This document shows, in pieces, positions 47,214 to 58,766 of a DNA stretch of 64,000 nucleotides. Every line of letters begins with the position of its first letter. Within the stretch, counting starts at the first letter, position 1. Under the pieces are notes generated by a model. That model had not been told where the DNA came from and made no database searches. It saw only the letters and a program-made list of their open reading frames with translations. The position numbers and the translations under genes are program-made. This DNA comes from Siphonodentalium dalli (Eukaryota; Mollusca; Scaphopoda; Gadilida; Siphonodentaliidae): NCBI GenBank assembly GCA_032622095.1, contig CP136065.1:61177094-61241093 (forward strand). Reading direction: 5' to 3'.

Positions 47214-48475
47214 CCCCCCCCCCCACCACAACAAAGTTAGGGGGGGTATACTGGAGTCAGCTCATCCGTACGTCCGTCTGGACTAAAATTTGTCCGGAGT
47301 TTTTCTCAGTCGTTTTAAAATAAATTTCAGTGAAACTTGGCACAGACATTAACCGCCATGTGAACCTGTGCATCTGCTGTTAGACATTTTTTGTGGAGTT
47401 ATCCCCCCCCCTTTTTTATACACCCACTTTCGAAGAAAATGGGGGCTATACTGGTTTGACTACATCTGTCCGTCACGCTTTCTCCCTCCGTGTGTCCATC
47501 TGTCCGTCTGTCCGACCTCATAACTCGAACAACTATGAACCGATTTCATTAATTGTTTGTATGCAATCTCCTTAGGACTGCATGATGCTAATTGCGGTTC
47601 GGTCCGACTTTTATATTTAAGTTGTGCCTCATTTTCGACTTATTTTGACTTAGAAAATTCTGTCCGACTTAATAACTTTAACAAATATGAACCGATTTCA
47701 ATAATTGTTGGTATACATGCTTCTCATAATACCCTCTCTACATGGTGCGGCTAGGGATTGACTCAGACTGTTTTTCGTAATATTACACTTCATTTTCGAC
47801 TTATAAAATTCTGTCTGACTTAATAACTTTAACAAATATGAACCAATTTGAATATTTTTTTCTGTACAAGCTTCTTGTGACACCATATCGATGTTATTAG
47901 TCCAAATTTTTCTTTAAAGTTAAATATCTTTTTTGTTGGGTTTACGGATAATGCGGGTTGAATTTGACATGGTGGGGGTATGCTAGCACTCGAGTGCGCA
48001 CCTCTTATTTAATTGACTTAGAAATTTTTTGCAACATGTATAATTTTGTCAGAGCTTTTATTCCTACATTGTTAGATCAATTTTTTTTTAACTTGGCACA
48101 TATATTTAGTACCATGGGAACCTGTGCACCTGCGATTATGACTACTGTCCGACATTCTTTGGTGGAGTTATCCCCCCTTTTGAACTTAGAATTTTTTTAG
48201 TACCATGGGAACCTGTGCACCTGCGATTACGATGTCTGTCCGACTTTTTTGTGGAGTAATTCCCCTTTTTCGATGTGCATAATTTTGTCCAAGCTTTTAT
48301 TCCTATATTTTTTGGTCAATATGTTTAAGATTAGGGTTAGGGTTGTGCACCTGGAATGGCAACTATTATTTTATTATTTTAACTAAATGTTTACTGACAT
48401 GTGAAGCATCTTAGTATTTTAAAAACACAGGGGGTATCCTTGGTCCCATTGGGACAGTCACACCTCTAGTTTAAT
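47214..48475 (+). mobile_element. Family F element, split by family B
   Basis: The head TTATACCCCCCCCCCCACCA ... TTAGGGGGGGTATACTGGAG is palindromic. GTCCGTCTGG and cores with CAGTGAAACTTGGCACAGAC, GGAACCTGTGCACCTGCGAT and GGAGTTATCCCCCCTTTTGA follow. The tail GGGGGTATCCTTGGTCCCAT lies near 48432. Family B copy 2 interrupts the first core at its T-run. Confidence 0.6.
47417..48006 (+). mobile_element. Family B element, copy 2
   Basis: TATACACCCACTTTCGAAGA, AAATGGGGGCTATACTGGTT, GTCCATCTGTCCGTCTG, then cores collinear with copy 1 (CTTAATAACTTTAACAAATA, TCTGTACAAGCTTCTTGTGA, CACCATATCGAT) and the tail GGTGGGGGTATGCTAGCACT. Copies 1 and 2 are similar throughout apart from a shorter second core here. 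Confidence 0.75.
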
Positions 48476-49974
48476 GAGTCATTTACTGCAGCGTTTACAT
48501 ATTTTTAAAAGTATGACCTCACAAAGTGACATCAGCATATTCCGGAGAAAATATTCTAGCAAACATAATCAAAACCACGTGGTTGTAAATTGAATTAATT
48601 CTATCACTTATACCTGGTAATTTGTAAAATTAAAATTGCTTATATATCGTGAGACATTCTGTGTAAGAAATGTTTAACTAATAAGTAATATAGGACCATC
48701 TACAATGAAAATAAACACTTAATAGTGATGGGAATATTAGCAGGACACAATGTTTGAATAAGTGTGCATTCAATTGTTATGGGCAAAATCAATTGACTGC
48801 ACATAAGATGGATTTAGCTGAGACTGCTGAGTGCATTACAGAACACTTCGACTTTCAGCTAAAATGTAAAAAAAAAGATGTTAGTCCTAATAAACCGGAA
48901 TTTGCTATATGTAATTTAACATGAAAGTTAGATTATTATACACCATTATGACCATAAGACCACCTTCGCTGTGGTCACAGGTTAGAAGATGACCATGTTG
49001 CTATGGGTAGTTATGCCGATTCTTCACTCATTATTAGAATGGTTACATTTCTAAATTGCTTTTAAAATGAATAAAGACTTTAATTAAGTTATACAATTAA
49101 CACATTCAACATATAAAATGAATTTACTGCTCATGATGTACAGATATGTGGGTTACTGATTTTCAAGTTGAATGAAATGGAAATGTATGATCGAAGGGGA
49201 ACCCTTATCAATGACTAAATTATGTTCAATATATTTTTCTGATATACCGCTTTACCGAAGTATAGAAAATAACAATCAATTTTCAGTGTATGATTTGCTG
49301 TTCCAAATCTTGACATTCTTGTTAAATACCATATTTACATAAAAGTTTAATAATGTACATAATTTGATATTCTGAAATCGACCGCAATGTAACAGAAGTA
49401 AAGCATAATTTCAGGCTTCAAAATGCAATGATGTTTTGAAAAAGTTAATACATTTCATTGTACTGCTCTTAGGTCTTAACAAATTAAGAAATACTGAGAT
49501 CAATGACTAAATTACATTGTTCTCTCTTCTTTATCAACTTGAATGATGTTGTTGAATATTGAATAATACAATACTTTGATGAAGTAATAAAATCCTTTTT
49601 TTTTATTATATTGTTTTTAGTTTGTCTTCATTATTCCATCAAAACTAATGCATGCAATACCCGTTTTGGATCAGGATATGGTAGTATATACTGCCATGAA
49701 ATGTATCATGTATATATGGATTGTTGTTAAGAGCAGGGTGGGTGGGGGTGATATATATACAGATGTCAATATAGGGACATAGATTATAAATAAGGGCCCT
49801 TAGGCTATACATCTGTATGATGAATGATTACGTCATAGTACAATATATAGTAGGCAAATTTAATGATCACACGTACTAACTCATCATTGATATTTATCAT
49901 ATAACAATTTGCCATTATGCCATACATGTATATCTGGAGCAGGCATCTGTTAATTTGCTGCACTAGTATTTTCA
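48476..49974. other. No feature seen
   Basis: 1.5 kb of AT-rich sequence without visible repeats or coding signal. Confidence 0.4.
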
Positions 49975-50170
49975 AAGGTACTCATGCTGATCAGATGGTC
50001 CCCATATTACCACGTTACAACAACAATATTTCTTCAAAATACACTTTAGTTATCAGAATGCATTAATTACAACAAAATAATTCAAACCACTGTCAATTGT
50101 GGTATAAACTTTCCAAAAATGTATTATCAACATGTTCTTTAAAAATTGGCTTTATTATCAACACAAAGCC
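49975..50170 (+). repeat. Dispersed repeat R1, copy 3
   Basis: AAAGGTACTCATGCTGATCA, GATGGTCCCCATATTACCAC and ATATTTCTTCAAAATACACT match R1 at 2028 and 3625 in order, with more substitutions. Confidence 0.55.
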
Positions 50171-50232
50171 ACTTGATTTTAGAGTTATCTATCTTCATAC
50201 ACAATTTGGTCGTTTTGAAAATTATGGCTATA

Positions 50233-50390
50233 CAGTTATGCTCTAATTAATCGACTCCTTGACCACAGCAGAATTATGGGTAACTTTTCAGGAATTAGTC
50301 GGAAATATGGCTTGTTGCAATTCATTAGAAAGCGAAAAGTTACCCATAATTTTGTTGTGGTTGAGAAGTCGATTAATTAGAGCATTACTG
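50233..50390. mobile_element. Mariner-type MITE, copy 1
   Basis: CAGTTATGCTCTAATTAATC ... GATTAATTAGAGCATTACTG with TA on both sides is the pattern of Tc1/mariner elements (CAG ends, TA target). Long inverted arms continue inwards (CCACAGCAGAATTATGGGTA) to an apex near 50310. It is related to the element at 60574. Confidence 0.65.
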
Positions 50391-50799
50391 TATGCCATGT
50401 TGAGGATTTAGTCATGTAAAAACTATATTCCAAGATGACTTCAGTTATACTGTTTGGTGGATTCGCAGTACATTGCTCGAAAATGTTAATGACAATGCAT
50501 ATAATCCGGGAGATGATAGTGTAACCCTGATCGCCAGTGATTTAACCTCGCCACAATAATTTTCTTCCTTATTTTCCACTTCCTGCTGCCATTTTGGCGG
50601 CTTTCTTTGATGGAGAGTTCCAATATTAACCTAAAAAGGCACTATTATATCTTTGCTTCTTGAAGCAGCCTGCTTCACAAATCAAAGTGTCAATGGTACT
50701 GTAGCTCGATTTGGAAAGGGAATAATTTCATGTGTTACAGTCAATGGAGCGATTAGGAATGCGGAAAGTTGAAAGGGCTAGTAATACTAGATTATCACC
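50391..50799. other. No gene seen
   Basis: AT-rich sequence with a GC-richer patch near 50570-50610 (CTGCCATTTTGGCGGC). The patch resembles the words of the flanking satellite and is not evidence of a promoter. Confidence 0.35.
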
Positions 50800-52256
50800 A
50801 CGAGATACATAAAGTAAAATCGAAGATGGTTGCTGACGGCTATGTTGTCCAATGAAATTCAAAAATATGTAAAAGCTTCCATCTAGTAGATCAATATCAA
50901 GTTTAATATGAAGTTTGGTGATGATCGGATGAGGGAAGTGCACTGTAGGGTGTGCCAAATGGTTTAGTCATGCAAAAATCCAAGATGGCTGCCAACAGAC
51001 ATGTTTTATGCCGAAAGACCCCAAAAATGACTCCTACCCATGTACATTTCAATGTTAACAGCCAAGACAAATTTCATGATGATCCGACTAAAGGTACGAC
51101 CTGTAGCCCATACCAAATGATTTAGTCATGCAAAGAGTAAAATCCAAGATGACTGCCAGCGGCCATGTTTTATTCGTTCCCATCTACATGTCATTGTCAA
51201 TATCCGTGAAGAATTTCATGATGGTCCGACCAAATCTACGACCTGTAGTCCATGCCAAAGGATTAGTGATGCAAAGAGTAAAATCCAAGATGGCTGCCAG
51301 CAGCTATGTTTTATGGCCGAATGACCCCAAAATGACCCATTCCCATCTATATGTCAATGTTAATATAAATGACAAATTTCATGATGATCAAACAAACAGT
51401 ACGGTCTGTAGCCCATGATAATAGATTGAATTTTGAAATCCAATATGGCCGCTGGCAGCCACGTTTTTTGCTGAATTACCCCAAAATAACTCGTTTCCCA
51501 TTCACATGTCGATGTTAACATCCATGACACATTTAGTGATGATCTGACCGAAGATACGACCTGTAGCCTGTGCCAAAGGATTTAGTCATACAAAGAGTAA
51601 AATCCAAGATGGCTACCAGCGGCAATGTTTTATGGCCGAATGACCCCAAAATGACTCGTTCCCATCTACATCTTAATATTAATATCTACGAAAAGTTCAT
51701 GATAATCAGACAAGCAGTATGGCCTGTAGCCCGTGCTAATGGATTGAAGTTTGAAATCCAAGATGGTCACTGGCGGTCATGTTTTTTTACCAAATGACTC
51801 GTTCCCATCTACATGTCAATTTCAACAGCAATGACAAATTTCATAATGATCGGACCAAAGGTACGATCTGTAGCCCGTGCCAAATGATTTAGTCATGCAA
51901 AGAGTAAAATCCGAGATATTTAGAGGAACGACCCCAAAATTACTCGTTTCCATCTACATGTCAATTTAAACATCCCATGACAAATTGATGATCAGACGAA
52001 CAGTACGACTTGTAGCCTGTGCTAATGGATTGAATTTTAAATCCAAGATGGCCACTGGCGGCCATGTTTTTTCCCGAATGATCCCAAAATGACTCGTTCT
52101 AATCTACATGTCAATGTCAACAGCTGTGACAAAGTTCATAATGATCCGAATAAAGGTATTGCAAGTAGGCTGTATGGTTGACACCACGCACACACAGACG
52201 ACGGATACCAAGCCATGGCAATAGCTCAAACTTTACAAAGTAAAGTTGAGATACAA
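50800..52256 (-). mobile_element. Family E element, minus strand, ~9 cores
   Basis: On the minus strand the head CTCAACTTTACTTTGTAAAG TTTGAGCTATTGCCATGG starts at 52256, followed by a GTGTGC-rich run. About nine core repeats then extend to around 50800 (AGATGG words near 50823, 50983, 51149, 51285, 51606, 51755, 52045). One core near 51905 is internally shortened. Confidence 0.8.
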
Positions 52257-52359
52257 ATATATAATTTTCTCACTAATTTGCATCCTTATGAAAAAAACCA
52301 TGTCCATGTTGGACGCCATCTCATCATGTCTGGTGACTGTTCTGACACGTTTTGTTTCG

Positions 52360-52921
52360 TACAAACATTGCTTAAAAGTTGAGGGACTAATAAGGAAGAA
52401 AATTAGTGGGGTGAAGTTGAATCACGGTGGTACAGGGATACCCTATCAGTTCCCGGACTAATATTGTTTCAATTTTGGTCCAATTACCATTCGCATAATG
52501 CTACTCAGAAATATGCTCAGAATGCTTCTCAAGCTTCTACATTTTCCAAATTTTTCCCGGGGGACACCCCGGGCCCTCGCCTGCGAGAAGGGTCTACGAT
52601 CCCTCTCGCGCATTCCCTAAAACCTAGCGGCGCTATTTTTTTTTTTACCTCGTTACTATTCCCGCCCGAAATAAATGCATTTTTAAAAAGTGATTTATCA
52701 TTTTCTGTGAAAAGTTTTGTGTGAAAATTAATACTGTAACAGCCGGTTGTAATGCTACCACCCTCTCGCGCACTCCCTAAATCCTAGCGGCGCCATTTCT
52801 TTTTCTTTCTTTCTATTCCGCCCGAAAAAAATGCATTTTTTAAACCTAGCTGATTTATCATTTTGTGGGAAAACTTTTGTGTGAAAATTAATACTCTAAC
52901 AGCCGGTTGTAATGCGACCAC
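52360..52921. repeat. ~390 bp unit of the 53-55 kb repeat, partly duplicated
   Basis: Starts ATTGCTTAAAAGTTGAGGGA and contains CTCAGAATGCTTCTCAAGCT, TGCGAGAAGGGTCTACGA, CCTCTCGCGCATTCCCTAAA, CCTAGCGGCGC and ACAGCCGGTTGTAATGCTAC. The CTCTCGCGCA...GGTTGTAATGC part is present twice (about 52600-52760 and 52762-52920). The unit is then cut by a LINE-like insertion. Confidence 0.7.
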
Positions 52922-53130
52922 CTGTAGCATGTGAATGAATGAATAATTTATTGGATAAAGCATGTACATATAAAATACAAGGTAAACAATAGAAATACAA
53001 ATACAGTGTACACACAGAATCCGGGCGGTGATGTGACCTTATGGCCGTCTTCCCATCATCGCCCAGGCAAAAAATTAAAGGCATCAGTTTGTTTCCGTTT
53101 AGCAGCTCTCGTCAATATACTTGTGGTGTA
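52922..53130 (-). mobile_element. LINE-like 3' end with stem-loop and ATTC tail
   Basis: On the minus strand GGGCGATGATGG (53064-53053) pairs with CATCACCGCCC (53033-53023) around a ~19 base loop. AT-rich sequence and CCAATAAATTATTCATTCAT follow, ending at the host unit. A 3' stem-loop, an AATAAA-like signal and a tandem tail fit the 3' UTR of a non-LTR retrotransposon. Upstream coding sequence is missing, and the 5' limit is uncertain. Confidence 0.5.
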
Positions 53131-53464
53131 CATGTTTAAATGAAGTAAGATTTAGAAAGGCTAATTTATACGGTATACCATCTCAATCGCAAGTCATATC
53201 TATAGATATCTTTACAAGTTAAACTAAATATTGAAAGTGAAACAGTGTGATGTTACACGATGTACAATTTATATCAGTTCAGGAAAGAGTCATGCGTTTG
53301 TTGCACATTCTCAACAAGTTACATTTCTAAAATGTATACATATTTATACATGACGCGTGTTATATGCACAATACGCAATAGGTACATGTGAGAGAACTAG
53401 ATTCGTAGATAATATTCAGGGACAGGGTTGTGTATTGTATAGCGCAGTTTAACGTAAGATAGCT

Positions 53465-55115
53465 AGTTTCGTAGGTGAATTTAGTCATACAAAGAGTAAA
53501 ATCCAAGATGGCTACCAGCGGCCATGTTTTATGGCCGAATGACCCAGAATGACCCGTTCCCACCATCAAGTCAATATTAACTTGCACGACAACTTTCATG
53601 ATGATCAGACGAACACTCCGGCCTAACATTGCTTAAAAGTTGAGGGAATAATAAAGAAGAAAATTAGTGGAGTGAAGTTGAATCATGGGGTGCAGGGTTA
53701 CCCGATCAGCTCCCGGACTAATATTGTTTTAATTTTGGTCCAATTAACATTCGCATATTATGCTACTCAGAAATATGCTCAGAATGCTTCTCAAGCTTCT
53801 ACATTCCCGGGGGAGGCCCCCCGGACCCCCACCTGCGAGAAGGGTCTACGACCCCTCTCGCGCACTCCCTAAAGCCTAGCGGCGCCATATTTTATTTCTT
53901 TTTTTCCTATTCCGCCCGAAAAAAAAGCATTTTTAAAACCTGATTTATCATTTTGTGGGAAAATTAATATTGTAACAGCCGGTTGTAATGCTACCACATG
54001 TAGCCTGTGAATTTAGTCATACAAAGAGTAAAATCCAAGATGGCTACCAGCGGCCATGTTTTATGGCCGAATGACCCCAGGATGACTCGTTCCCACCTAC
54101 AAGTCAATATTAATTCCACGACAAATTTCATGATGATCCGACGAACACTCCGGTCTAACATTGCTTAAAAGTTGAGGGACTAATAAAGAAGATAATTAGT
54201 GGGGTGAATTTGAATCATGGGGTGCAGAGGTGTCCTATCAGCTCTCGGACTAATATTGTTTTAATTTTGGTCCAATTGACATTCGCATAATGCTACTCAG
54301 AAATATGCTCAGAATGCTTCTCAAGCTTCTACTTTTCCCAAAATTTTCCCGGGGGAGGCCCCCCGGACCCCCGCCTGCGAGAAGGGTCTACGACCCCTCT
54401 CGCGCACTCCCTAAAGCCTAGCGGCGCCATATTATTTTTACTTTTTTCTGTTCCGCCCGAAAAAAAAACATTTTTAAAACCTGATTTATCATTTTGTGGG
54501 AGAAGTTTTGTGGGAAAATTAATATTGTAACAGCCGGTTGTAATGCTACCACATGTAGCCTGTGAATTTAGTCATACAAAGAGTAAAATCCAAGATGGCT
54601 ACCAGCGGCCATGTTTTATGGCCGAATGACCCCAGGATGACTCGTTCCCACCTACAAGTCAATATTAATTCCACGACAAATTTCATGATGATCCGACGAA
54701 CACTCCGGTCTAACATTGCTTAAAAGTTGAGGGACTAATAAAGAAGAAAATTAGTGGGGTGAATTTGAATCATGGGGTGCAGAGGTGTCCTATCAGCTCT
54801 CGGACTAATATTGTTTTAATTTTGGTCCAATTAACATTCGCATAATGCTACTCAGAAATATGCTCAGAATGCTTCTCAAGCTTCTACTTTTCCCAAAATT
54901 TTCCCGGGGGAAGCCCCCCGGACCCCCACCTGCGAGAAGGGTCTATACGACCCCTCTCGCGCACTCCCTAAAGCCTAGCGGCAGCATTTCATTTCTTTTC
55001 TACTATACCGCCCGAAAATAAATGCATTTTTTAAAACCTAATTTACCATTTTGTGGGAGAAGTTTTGTGGGAAAATTAATATTGTAACAGCCGGTTGTAA
55101 TGCTACGACCTGTAG
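53465..55115. repeat. Higher-order repeat, ~543 bp, three copies
   Basis: Each copy joins one family E core (AAGAGTAAAATCCAAGATGG ... TTTCATGATGATC) to the ~390 bp unit described at 52360. CTTAAAAGTT starts at 53632, 54174 and 54719, giving periods of 542 and 545. The last two copies differ at few sites. The GC-rich CCCGGGGGAGGCCCCCCGGA and TCGCGCACTCCCTAAAGCCT segments are conserved in all. Confidence 0.8.
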
Positions 55116-55848
55116 CATGCGAATTTAGTCATAAAAAGAGTAAAATCCAAGATGGCCACCAGCGGCCATGTTTTATGGCTGAATGACCCCAAAATGACTC
55201 GTTCTCATCCACAAGTCAATATTAATTCCACGACAAATTTCATGATAATCAGACGAACACTCCGGCGTGTCTTCTGCTAATGGATTGAACTTTGAAATTC
55301 AAGATGGTCGCTGGCCCCCATATTTTTGGTGTGAAATGACCCCAAAATGACTCGTTTACATCTAAATGTCAATGTAATCAGCCATGACAATTTTCATAGG
55401 GTACGGCATGTAGCCCGTGCACCGTGCTTATGTATTTACATTTCTTAATACTCAAAAACAAGATGGCCGATAGCGGCCATGCTCTTTTGCCGATTGACGC
55501 AAAAAATACTCGTTCTCTTCTTCATTGCAATGTCAAAATCAATGACAAATTTCATTATAATCACACAAATGGTATATACGGCCTGCGTGGCCAATTGATT
55601 GAATTGTGAATTTAAGATGGTGGCTGTTGGCCATGTTTTCTTGTCGATTTACCTGGATTTACCCCAAAATGACTAATTTCTCATCTACATGTCAATGTCA
55701 ACAACCATGACGAATTTCATAACGACCAGACCAAAGGTGCGACATGTAGCGCATATATCATACATGCTAATAGGAATTGTTGACGGACACACGGAGGACG
55801 GACATGAACCCATGGCGATAGCTAAATCTTGAGAAGTCAAGTTGAACT
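55116..55848 (-). mobile_element. Family E element, 5' part, minus strand
   Basis: Four to five cores with AGATGG and CATCTACATGTCAATGTCAA words run up to a degenerate head near 55800-55848 (CCATGGCGATAGCTAAATCT, GAAGTCAAGTTGAAC). The higher-order repeat at 53465-55115 appears to have grown inside this element. Confidence 0.65.
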
Positions 55849-56022
55849 TTAAAATTGTATATATAGCGACCAGTTGGTTGCCTCTCACAGTATGTATTTG
55901 CCCGACCGACGTCATAGCAATTCAGCAGGACCTCCAGCATCAGGGGTAATATACCCCCACTCAAATTTATATTCGTTAGGTTTTATTATATATGTATAGA
56001 TAACCGCATAGCCAACGCTGTT

Positions 56023-56203
56023 AGGTTACAATTAGTGTTCTATATGTCATAATGGTGGGCCCGTGATCAGATCATCATTAAGAGATATAAATAGTAATAG
56101 TGGGCTCGATAGGCGTATACGGTCCACACTTACGTATCTATAGATGGTAAAGAATTTCCGTCATTACGTATTTATATCTGATAATTCTATGCGGATCGGG
56201 TGT
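56023..56203 (-). repeat. 180 bp repeat, near-identical to 6.6 kb (inverted)
   Basis: Reverse complement of 6642-6821 with about two differences over 180 bases. Flanks diverge sharply on both sides. The right flank continues into GGTTCCTCGACTCGAATCAA, which also occurs near 45.73 kb. Confidence 0.85.
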
Positions 56204-56290
56204 TTGAGGGATGGGTTCCTCGACTCGAATCAACTATGTTTTACACACGAACCGAAAGAAATAGTAATTTAAGGGCGTTTAATCGGACTA

Positions 56291-57276
56291 TACATCTTTA
56301 AATAAATATTCATACAAAACTAAACACACTATAACACCGTCTGATCTGGTGCCACATAGCAGATTCTTTTGTTTTTATTTTGGAGAGTCCATGAATAATT
56401 GAGTTTCAAGTTTTAGTGTGGCCGTAGAAGCTGAATTGGGGGGGGGGTCAACCACAGATACTCCAGACAAGATGGCGTCCATTATGGCGGCGATTGTGCT
56501 TGATATGCACCAACTAGGTCTCTTTGATCGCCATTATAGTTAAATATAATATGATATGCAGTCTTATTTCCAACTCGAGTCGTTATGCTAATTTACCACA
56601 CTTACAAATAAGTATAAAAAAATCCAAGATGGCGGCCGATATTGTAAAGTAACGTATACCCATCCGCCACTAAATCATGCCACGAATCTATACTACATAT
56701 ATAGCTACGCCATATTCATTGCACGATCTACCCAGTCACCACATCAATGTTGATTGTTTTCAATAGTATATATCAGTTCATATTCTGAGTCAGCTGATTA
56801 GTACCACATTTATTTTCTGGTGCTCTGTATTGAAATACCAATTGTATAGCAAATTTCAGGATCAGTGACATTTTATCATAATTATGTATATAGCTTGAGA
56901 AATTCAAACTCCAGAGCGATATTCTCAAAACGTCTTGCTTCCGGTCTAACATTTTTCCATTTCTTGAACCTAATCGAAACGTCGTGTTTAATACAGTATA
57001 GTACAAGGTGAACTTCTGGCGCCCACCATCATTTTTTATTTTGGCCACAAAGTATAACGTTTTGTGTGAGAAAAAACTATCTGATTAATTTAGGGAATGA
57101 TATTATCGCCCATTATACCAGGAATTTGGCAGGAAATCCTCCTATAAATGCGATTACATGCAATATCGATGAGTCTACTATATGTATATACATCATGCAT
57201 GTACGTGTACTAGAACCAACCATTTCTGTCTCCGCGGCAATGGTCAGATGACATTTTTCGGGTATATATATATATG
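56291..57276. other. No gene seen
   Basis: Mostly AT-rich. AAGATGGCGTCC and AAGATGGCGGCC words at 56468 and 56629 resemble satellite words. CATGCCACGAATCTATACTA near 56679 matches 6.36 kb. A minus-strand open frame of about 91 codons at 56773-57048 has no recognisable domain. Confidence 0.4.
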
Positions 57277-57386
57277 GGCGCTGACGATGTATTCGAATAT
57301 ATACCGGGGATGCGACTTTTTATCTGAATGATGGGCAACCCTTACATCCGCCGTACCGTGACAGCCCATCAACACACGTCAGCGCC
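57277..57386. repeat. Short inverted repeat GGCGCTGACG
   Basis: GGCGCTGACG (57277) and CGTCAGCGCC (57377) form perfect 10 bp arms around a 90 base interior with a (TA)n run on the left. Possible relic of a small transposon. Confidence 0.35.
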
Positions 57387-57479
57387 GATCATGGTGGTTC
57401 ATTCATAATGAATTATTCCGAATATGAAAATCATATATACATGTATACAACAATATCGTCGTCGTATATACACACACAT

Positions 57480-57631
57480 CAAGGGTGGCACCAGGGGAGG
57501 GATCAGAGGGATACAGCCCCTGTCGGTGAAGGTCGGCACCCCACCCCCACCCCATAGGGGAGTTCTGCAATGGTCGACCCGGGGGGGGGGGGGGTATCCC
57601 CTCCATTGAGGAAATCCTGGTGCCACCCCTG
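57480..57631. mobile_element. hAT-like MITE, ~152 bp
   Basis: CAAGGGTGGCACCAGG at the left matches CCTGGTGCCACCCCTG at the right with one mismatch. CAGGGGTGGC is a typical hAT terminus. The eight flanking bases (ACACACAT and ATACACAG) agree at six positions, a plausible decayed 8 bp duplication in low-complexity context. The interior has a 14-16 base G-run. Confidence 0.55.
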
Positions 57632-58591
57632 ATACACAGTATAATTATCTATAATTGAACTTGTATTGCCGATATATTCGGATATACATGCATGTATATA
57701 TGCATGCGGTACATTCTCCAATCAAACAACAATTCATATATTATTAACAATAAAAAGATAGCATTTAAACTGCATGAGTGTTGCTACAGCTATATATGTT
57801 TGACTGGGGGTTGGCTGGTGGTAATATCTGCGTACTTTGTTTGTCAGTGCTCAGGTTTCACTGAGGTTGACATAAATTCGTCGCACATGCTGTCCGGATA
57901 TAATAACAGTTGACTAGCGTTTACGAATAATTACAAGGTTCATATAACATGTTACACGACAGTACAGTAAACTGTTTGGTGTCGAGTAGAAATTCCATTT
58001 GTTCACTACGCATGAAGCCTGCATATTGGGGTCACCAGTTTCTATATAACCAAGCATCTTTCATTCCCAAATTAATGAACTTAATTGATGTTATTACTTG
58101 CGCCAGTCCATGCTGGACGCAAGTAATGTTTTCGGCTCGGATGTCAGTTTATCTTTCCTTCCTTCCTTCCGTGAATATGTTACGTCATACCGGAAGTACA
58201 TACTGTAAAAAATGAACACCCGCTAATATGAAATGGTTGCAATATATTGTAATTTAAATACACATATATACTTAATTTGCATTGTTATCTGGTTTTATTT
58301 TGGTAATAAATCGTTCAGAAATGAACATTATTGTACACTCAATGGCTTATTTGTGCGAAATACAGCAAAATACAGAAGATTTCAAAACGTTCAGTAAACA
58401 ATTCTGTTGGTATTGTTCTTGAACAATACAAACCAATTACGTGAACAACGTCATTGGCGACGTCAACCGTAACAGACCATTTCTTCATTAAAGTATTAGG
58501 TATAGTCTACACTATAAGCACACGTTTGTGCATTAAATAAACAATATAGTCCTAAATTTTAGTATAGTACAAGCTACAATCTCTAGAGTGT
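57632..58591. other. No gene seen; one small hairpin
   Basis: Contains the hairpin ATTACTTGCGCCAG ... CTGGACGCAAGTAAT at 58093-58126 (one mismatch, six base loop). A (TTCC)n run follows near 58155. The rest has no visible structure. Confidence 0.45.
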
Positions 58592-58764
58592 GCAATAAAC
58601 ATAGAACAACACAGTTTTGTGAACATGTTAACGTTATTGCACTCGTTTGTCATGCCGCGAGGTAAAACTCGAACCTCCGGTTCTCGTTTTACCATCGCGT
58701 CACAACAAACTCGTGCAATAACGTCAACCAGTTCACACACTTGTGTCGTTCTATCTATATATTG
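58592..58764. mobile_element. 173 bp imperfect hairpin, Helitron at its edge
   Basis: Two ~80 bp arms pair with scattered mismatches around an apex near 58679: AACGTTATTGCACTCGTTTG with CAAACTCGTGCAATAACGTC, ATAGAACAACACA with TGTGTCGTTCTAT, GGTAAAACTCGAACC with GGTTCTCGTTTTACC. It ends two bases before the CTAG end of the minus-strand Helitron. Confidence 0.65.
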
Positions 58765-58766
58765 AA

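Noticed and set aside
48331-48344. TTAGGGTTAGGGTT, telomere-like
   Set aside because: Only about two repeats, inside the family F element. Too short to be an interstitial telomere.
56620-56645. AAGATGGCGGCC as a YY1 promoter site
   Set aside because: The word is a staple of the nearby satellites and no transcription start features accompany it.
58660-58700. tRNA-like GGTTCGAG on the minus strand
   Set aside because: The bases belong to the palindromic arms of the 173 bp hairpin. No acceptor, D or anticodon arms can be drawn.
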